Shown piece by piece: positions 60,501 through 64,000 of a DNA stretch of 64,000 nucleotides. The stretch covers positions 2,976,001-3,040,000 of the forward strand of contig OY781889.1 of NCBI GenBank assembly GCA_963677185.1. The letters are read 5' to 3'. Numbering within the stretch: the stretch's first letter is position 1; the number at the start of each line of letters is the position of its first letter. This DNA comes from G963677185 sp963677185 (GTDB lineage Bacteria; Bacillota; Syntrophomonadia; Syntrophomonadales; Syntrophomonadaceae). The position numbers and the translations under genes were made by a program. The notes under the pieces are model-generated. The model saw only the letters and a program-made list of their open reading frames with translations, did no database searches and was not told the DNA's origin.

Positions 60501-61628
60501 TTATGGTTTTAATGGCCATTCAACGTAACAGCAGCGGTTCAGGACGGGATGAAAGAGTGTGGAACTGCCTAGCCGGCAGCTCAATTCATTCATTTCCCCG
60601 GCCAGTTTTCCTGCCATGATTATTTCTGTATTATAATGGCCGGCGTCTATCAAGGCCAGGCCGTGTTCAGCTGCCGACTGAGCTTCATGATATTTTACAT
60701 CGCCGGTAACCAGCACTTCGGCTCCCAATTGCACTGCCAGCGGAATGAATGATGATCCCGAACCTCCTACCACAGCTACCCTCTGGACCCTGGCATCAAG
60801 GTCTCCCGTCACTCTGAACCGGTCCGCATTTAGGCTGCGGCTAATACCAGAGCAGAAATCTCCCAGGCTCACCGGCTGCGGCAGGCTGCCAATGCGCCCT
60901 ATACCTGCACTGGAGTACTGGTTTTCCAGGATCGTCAGATCATATGCAGGCTCCTCGTAAGGGTGACTGTTTAGCAATGCAGCAAGCACACCAGGAAGCT
61001 TTTGCTTTTCCACAATTGTTTCCAGGCGAAATTCGGCAGCCTCTTCCAGGCGGCCAATTTCCCCAATAAATGGCCGGGCTCCAGCCCCAGCCTGGAAGGT
61101 GCCAATTCCGGCAACCCTGAAGGTGCAATCCGAGTAAGCACCTGCATGACCTGCCCCGGCTTCGGTAATAGCCTGCCGCACCTGCCATTCATGAGTCTGA
61201 GGAACATAAACCACCAGCTTGATTAGCTTTTGTGCCGGACTGCCAGAAAGAACTGATACATTTTGCAGGTCCAGGCTCTGGGCCAGCCAATCATTCAGCC
61301 CGTCTGTCGCCGCATCCAGGTTAGTATGTACGCAATATAAACTGATGCCATTTTTAATTAAACCTGCGATCAGACCGCCACCTGGCTTATCAGTATTTAT
61401 CGAGCGAATTGGGTTAAAGATTAAGGGGTGATGGGTGATAATTAGGCTGGCCTGCAAGTCAATCGCATCCGCCAGGACCGATGCATCCAGGTCCAATGCA
61501 ACCACTGCATGCTTGACTTCGCTTAACAACGAACCTGCCTGCAGACCAGGATTATCCCACTTTTCTGCTAAATATTCGGGGAAGCGTTCTTCAAGTATTG
61601 CTGCGATGTCCTTAACATTCCAGTACAT
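60501..61628 (-). CDS. Nif3/DUF34-family dinuclear metal protein
   Basis: A 375-aa member of the Nif3-like family. The first metal-binding motif is LIITHHPLIFNP and the second is at VTGDVKYHEAQSAAEHGLA, with HYNTEIIM near the end. A PII-like domain is inserted in the middle (about 130-240), as in Bacillus YqfO; its SHPYEEPAYDL segment is typical. The family has been linked to metal handling and possible GTP cyclohydrolase activity but its role is unsettled. The gene overlaps trmK by 17 bp, a common gene pair in Firmicutes. Start is ATG at 61628. Confidence 0.9.
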   Translation of the reverse strand: MYWNVKDIAAILEERFPEYLAEKWDNPGLQAGSLLSEVKHAVVALDLDASVLADAIDLQASLIITHHPLIFNPIRSINTDKPGGGLIAGLIKNGISLYCVHTNLDAATDGLNDWLAQSLDLQNVSVLSGSPAQKLIKLVVYVPQTHEWQVRQAITEAGAGHAGAYSDCTFRVAGIGTFQAGAGARPFIGEIGRLEEAAEFRLETIVEKQKLPGVLAALLNSHPYEEPAYDLTILENQYSSAGIGRIGSLPQPVSLGDFCSGISRSLNADRFRVTGDLDARVQRVAVVGGSGSSFIPLAVQLGAEVLVTGDVKYHEAQSAAEHGLALIDAGHYNTEIIMAGKLAGEMNELSCRLGSSTLFHPVLNRCCYVEWPLKP

Positions 61629-62313
61629 CTAGAAAAGCCTCCAACGCATGGATTTGGTTAATTATATCATTCATCTGCGCGTCATGGGGCTTTTGCCGGG
61701 AACTGCGCAGGCCTTTCAGTGTCCGGCGGTATTTATTGAGCATGAAACGCTTATATGCCCTGGCTGTTTCATTATTCTGCCTGAGTATGAGCGGCCCCAG
61801 GGCTTTTTCCAAATCAGTCAGCCGATAAGGCTCCGAACCTGGCGATGCCTGAATCAGGGTATAGAAACGCCGCTTTTCGCACAATACTTTTTCCTGGCGG
61901 ATGGGCCAGCCCTGCCCGGCAAGAAAGGAACGCAGGCTCTCGGCTTTGGTCATAGGCTGAAATACGTAATACGGATAGGAGTGAGCCTTTTCCGGATCGG
62001 CCGCAAGAATGCCGGTGATGGTTTCACCACCCATTCCCGCTATTACGACCTGATCGACTTCATGGTCGTACAGGGGACCCAGTCCGCTGCCGAAGCGAAT
62101 GTCAATACGCTCGCCCAGACCGTTGCGATTTACCGTATCAAGAGCCTTGTTATAAGGTCCGGACTGATTTTCCACCCCAATAACACCGGAGCTGATACCC
62201 TTATTAACCAGGTATACAGCCAGGAGCGCATGATCCAAACCTATGTCCGCAACCCGGTAACCTGGAGGCAGGGTATCCGCAATGCTTTTTAACCGCTGGG
62301 GAAGATGTAACAT
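61612..62313 (-). CDS. trmK: tRNA (adenine22-N1)-methyltransferase
   Basis: The 233-aa AdoMet methyltransferase of the TrmK (YqfN) family methylates A22 in the D-arm of tRNA. Motif I is VADIGLDHALLAVYLV, motif II region ITGILAADPEKAHSYP, and the central DQVVIAGMGGETI is diagnostic of the family. Start is ATG at 62313, after AGGTGG with spacing 6; the frame's TTG at 62319 is less likely. It pairs with the Nif3-like gene as in Bacillus. Length is normal (about 230-240 aa). Confidence 0.92.
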   Translation of the reverse strand: MLHLPQRLKSIADTLPPGYRVADIGLDHALLAVYLVNKGISSGVIGVENQSGPYNKALDTVNRNGLGERIDIRFGSGLGPLYDHEVDQVVIAGMGGETITGILAADPEKAHSYPYYVFQPMTKAESLRSFLAGQGWPIRQEKVLCEKRRFYTLIQASPGSEPYRLTDLEKALGPLILRQNNETARAYKRFMLNKYRRTLKGLRSSRQKPHDAQMNDIINQIHALEAFLDVLEC

Positions 62314-62413
62314 GTGCAACCACCTGATATTATATCGATACTTTCTTTATTACCGAACTCATTAATCTCATTTGATTTTGACATAATTTAGGCCCAATAT
62401 CCATAAAAAAATA

Positions 62414-62434
62414 GAGCCGTTTTACAAACGGCTC
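62414..62434 (-). terminator. Rho-independent terminator of the TrpB2 gene
   Basis: GAGCCGTTT pairs with AAACGGCTC around TAC, followed on the minus strand by TATTTTTTT. A second 9-bp hairpin, GCGGAGCCC with GGGCTCCGC, lies at 62450-62480 just after the stop. Confidence 0.88.
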
Positions 62435-62499
62435 ATATTATTACACAAAGCGGAGCCCTGGCAAATAACCGGGGCTCCGCCGGCAAGCTTCTGCATTAA

Positions 62500-63867
62500 T
62501 TATATCACGGGCAGGGTGGCCAGGCTTCTCTTAACGTCTTCTTCGGAGAATTCGATATCTTCCATTTCTCCCGAAAGGTACTTGTCGTAGGAACCCAGAT
62601 CCAGGTTGCCATGTCCAGACAGGTTAAACACGATTGTCTTGCTGACGCCTTCTTCCTTGGCCTTGAGGGCTTCATCAATAGCAGCCCTGATGGCATGTGA
62701 CGATTCAGGAGCTGGAACGATGCTTTCAGTCTGGGCAAACAGCATAGCCGCTTCGAAAGTGGCATTCTGCTTGACCGCTACAGCTTCAAGCAAGCCATCA
62801 TGATAAAGCTGGCTGACCAGGGCTGAATCTCCGTGATAGCGGAGTCCGCCAGCATGAATTCCCGAAGGCATAAAATCATGTCCCAGAGTATACATTTTCA
62901 TTAAAGGAGTAAGACCGGCAACATCGCCGAAATCATATGCAAAAACTCCCTTGGTTAGAGTAGGGCAGGCTGCTGGTTCGACGGCCAGCAAGCGAACCTT
63001 GTTGCCTTTTACCTTGTCGGGAATAAACGGAAAAGCGATGCCGGCAAAGTTGGAACCGCCGCCGCAGCAGCCAATCACCACGTCCGGATAATCATCAATC
63101 ATTTCCATTTGCATCTTTACTTCCTGGCCAATAACGCTCTGATGCAGGCACACATGATTCAGAACTGAACCAAGGGAGTAATTAGTGTCTTCCCTCTTGA
63201 CCGCGTCTTCAACCGCCTCGCTGATCGCCAGGCCCAATGAACCCGGGCTGTCAGGGTCTTTGGCCAGGGCGTTACGTCCCGCTTCAGTCAGTGTGCTGGG
63301 GCTGGGCACACAGGTGGCGCCGTACAATTCCATAATGGAGCGGCGATAGGGTTTCTGATAATAGCTGACCTTGACCATGTAAACCATAGCTTCCAGACCG
63401 AAAAGCTTGCAAGCCAGGGAAAGGGCGGTTCCCCACTGGCCAGCGCCGGTTTCAGTGGCTATCCGTTTGATGCCTTGCTTTTTATTGGCGAAAACCTGGG
63501 GAAGAGCGCTATTCAGCTTGTGACTGCCCACCGGGCTAACGCCTTCATATTTGTAATAAATCCGGCAGTTGCTGTCCAGTGCTTTTTCGAGCTGGCGTGC
63601 TCTGAACAAAGGCGCGGGGCGGTACTGCCGGTAAAGATCCCGGACTTCTTTCGGGATCTCAATATATCGTTCTTGAGATACTTCCTGGAGAATAAGGTCC
63701 ATAGCAAAAATAGGAGCCAGGTCGTCCGGTCCTACAGGCTGGTGAGTACCGGGATGCAGCGACGGCGCCGCCGGGTTCGGCATATCGGCTTGGACGTTGT
63801 ACCAGAATTTGGGAATTTTGTCTTCGGGCAGGATGAATTTGTAGTTCTCATCTCTACTCATCTTCAC
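62500..63867 (-). CDS. TrpB2-type tryptophan synthase beta chain
   Basis: A 455-aa PLP enzyme with Lys in GSHKLNSALP (cofactor lysine), the phosphate loop CCGGGSNF and the N-terminal segment EDKIPKFWYNVQAD. The long N-terminus and the layout are those of TrpB2 (about 420-455 aa), which can make tryptophan from indole and serine without TrpA. No trpA or other trp gene is adjacent, which fits indole salvage or a separate role. Start is GTG at 63867, 4 nt after AGGAG, or ATG two codons on; both are plausible. A terminator follows. Confidence 0.93.
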   Translation of the reverse strand: MKMSRDENYKFILPEDKIPKFWYNVQADMPNPAAPSLHPGTHQPVGPDDLAPIFAMDLILQEVSQERYIEIPKEVRDLYRQYRPAPLFRARQLEKALDSNCRIYYKYEGVSPVGSHKLNSALPQVFANKKQGIKRIATETGAGQWGTALSLACKLFGLEAMVYMVKVSYYQKPYRRSIMELYGATCVPSPSTLTEAGRNALAKDPDSPGSLGLAISEAVEDAVKREDTNYSLGSVLNHVCLHQSVIGQEVKMQMEMIDDYPDVVIGCCGGGSNFAGIAFPFIPDKVKGNKVRLLAVEPAACPTLTKGVFAYDFGDVAGLTPLMKMYTLGHDFMPSGIHAGGLRYHGDSALVSQLYHDGLLEAVAVKQNATFEAAMLFAQTESIVPAPESSHAIRAAIDEALKAKEEGVSKTIVFNLSGHGNLDLGSYDKYLSGEMEDIEFSEEDVKRSLATLPVI

Positions 63868-64000
63868 TAGTCTCCTCTCATAAATAAATTATTTTTACGC
63901 GAATTATATTATCATAAATACAAGCCGTAAGCAAGCACTGCCCCGGGGTTCAAGTATTAAAATGCTACCTTCTTATTTCTAATAGCCCATTCGTAAATGG

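Noticed and set aside
62405..62480. Two adjacent hairpins after the TrpB2 gene as a riboswitch or attenuator
   Set aside because: They lie downstream of the gene; the distal one has a U tract and is a plain terminator, and no leader peptide is present.
1..64000. CRISPR arrays, rRNA genes, further tRNAs
   Set aside because: I looked for regularly spaced repeats and for rRNA and tRNA signatures and found only the one tRNA and the RNase P RNA.

Overview
The window looks like the chromosome of an anaerobic Gram-positive bacterium of the class Clostridia. Strong AGGAGG-type ribosome sites, a lipoteichoic-acid-synthase-type protein, PrsA, YlbF, TrmK, NADP-type glutamate dehydrogenase, a PhaC/PhaE-like polyhydroxyalkanoate (PHA) locus, a double-cubane-cluster reductase and selenoproteins together suggest a Syntrophomonas-like syntroph. 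That placement is inference from gene content; no rRNA is present.

Region 1 (1-9.8 kb) is part of an integrative conjugative element. Minus-strand genes encode a type IV secretion apparatus (VirB4, TcpE-like, TcpC-like, two pilin- or TcpD-like small membrane proteins, a 502-aa exported protein, a VirD4-type coupling ATPase and a 266-aa HTH protein), and an XRE regulator is divergent from them. The element runs off the left edge.

Region 2 (10-18 kb) is the most notable part: a ten-gene minus-strand operon behind one good promoter. It holds an ABC importer (ATPase, permease, two Cys-rich binding proteins), a CSCG-type efflux permease, a DsrE-like protein, a thioredoxin-like protein, a Cys-rich membrane-anchored protein, then a double-cubane reductase and its ATP-dependent activase. 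Two genes, the permease and the thioredoxin-like protein, are interrupted by in-frame UGA codons, each followed by a hairpin with the geometry of a bacterial SECIS element, so both are probably selenoproteins. The gene set matches what I remember as the Sao (selenocysteine-assisted organometal) system. The double-cubane pair joined to it is the less expected part.

Region 3 (18.2-29.4 kb) is an approximately 11-kb defence island bounded by two imperfect direct-repeat copies of the terminator that follows tRNA-Ala(CGC). It carries an AAA ATPase/TOPRIM pair, a type I restriction-modification system (hsdR, hsdS, hsdM), a serine-recombinase remnant, a SEC-C protein and a RelBE-like toxin-antitoxin pair.

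Region 4 (29.6-64 kb) is ordinary chromosome: isochorismatase, enoyl-CoA hydratase, an EF-G paralogue, Mrp ATPase, exonuclease III, a MacB-type ABC exporter with its membrane-fusion protein, the PHA locus, ComM, an LtaS-like sulfatase, a B12/radical SAM protein, PrsA, GdhA, a PEP-synthase-like protein, YlbF, a PHP phosphatase, an ASKHA ferredoxin activator, RNase P RNA, HU, an HD-GYP protein, a Nif3-like protein, TrmK and a TrpB2-type tryptophan synthase beta chain. Start sites were moved from the longest frame wherever a Shine-Dalgarno sequence clearly chose another codon.
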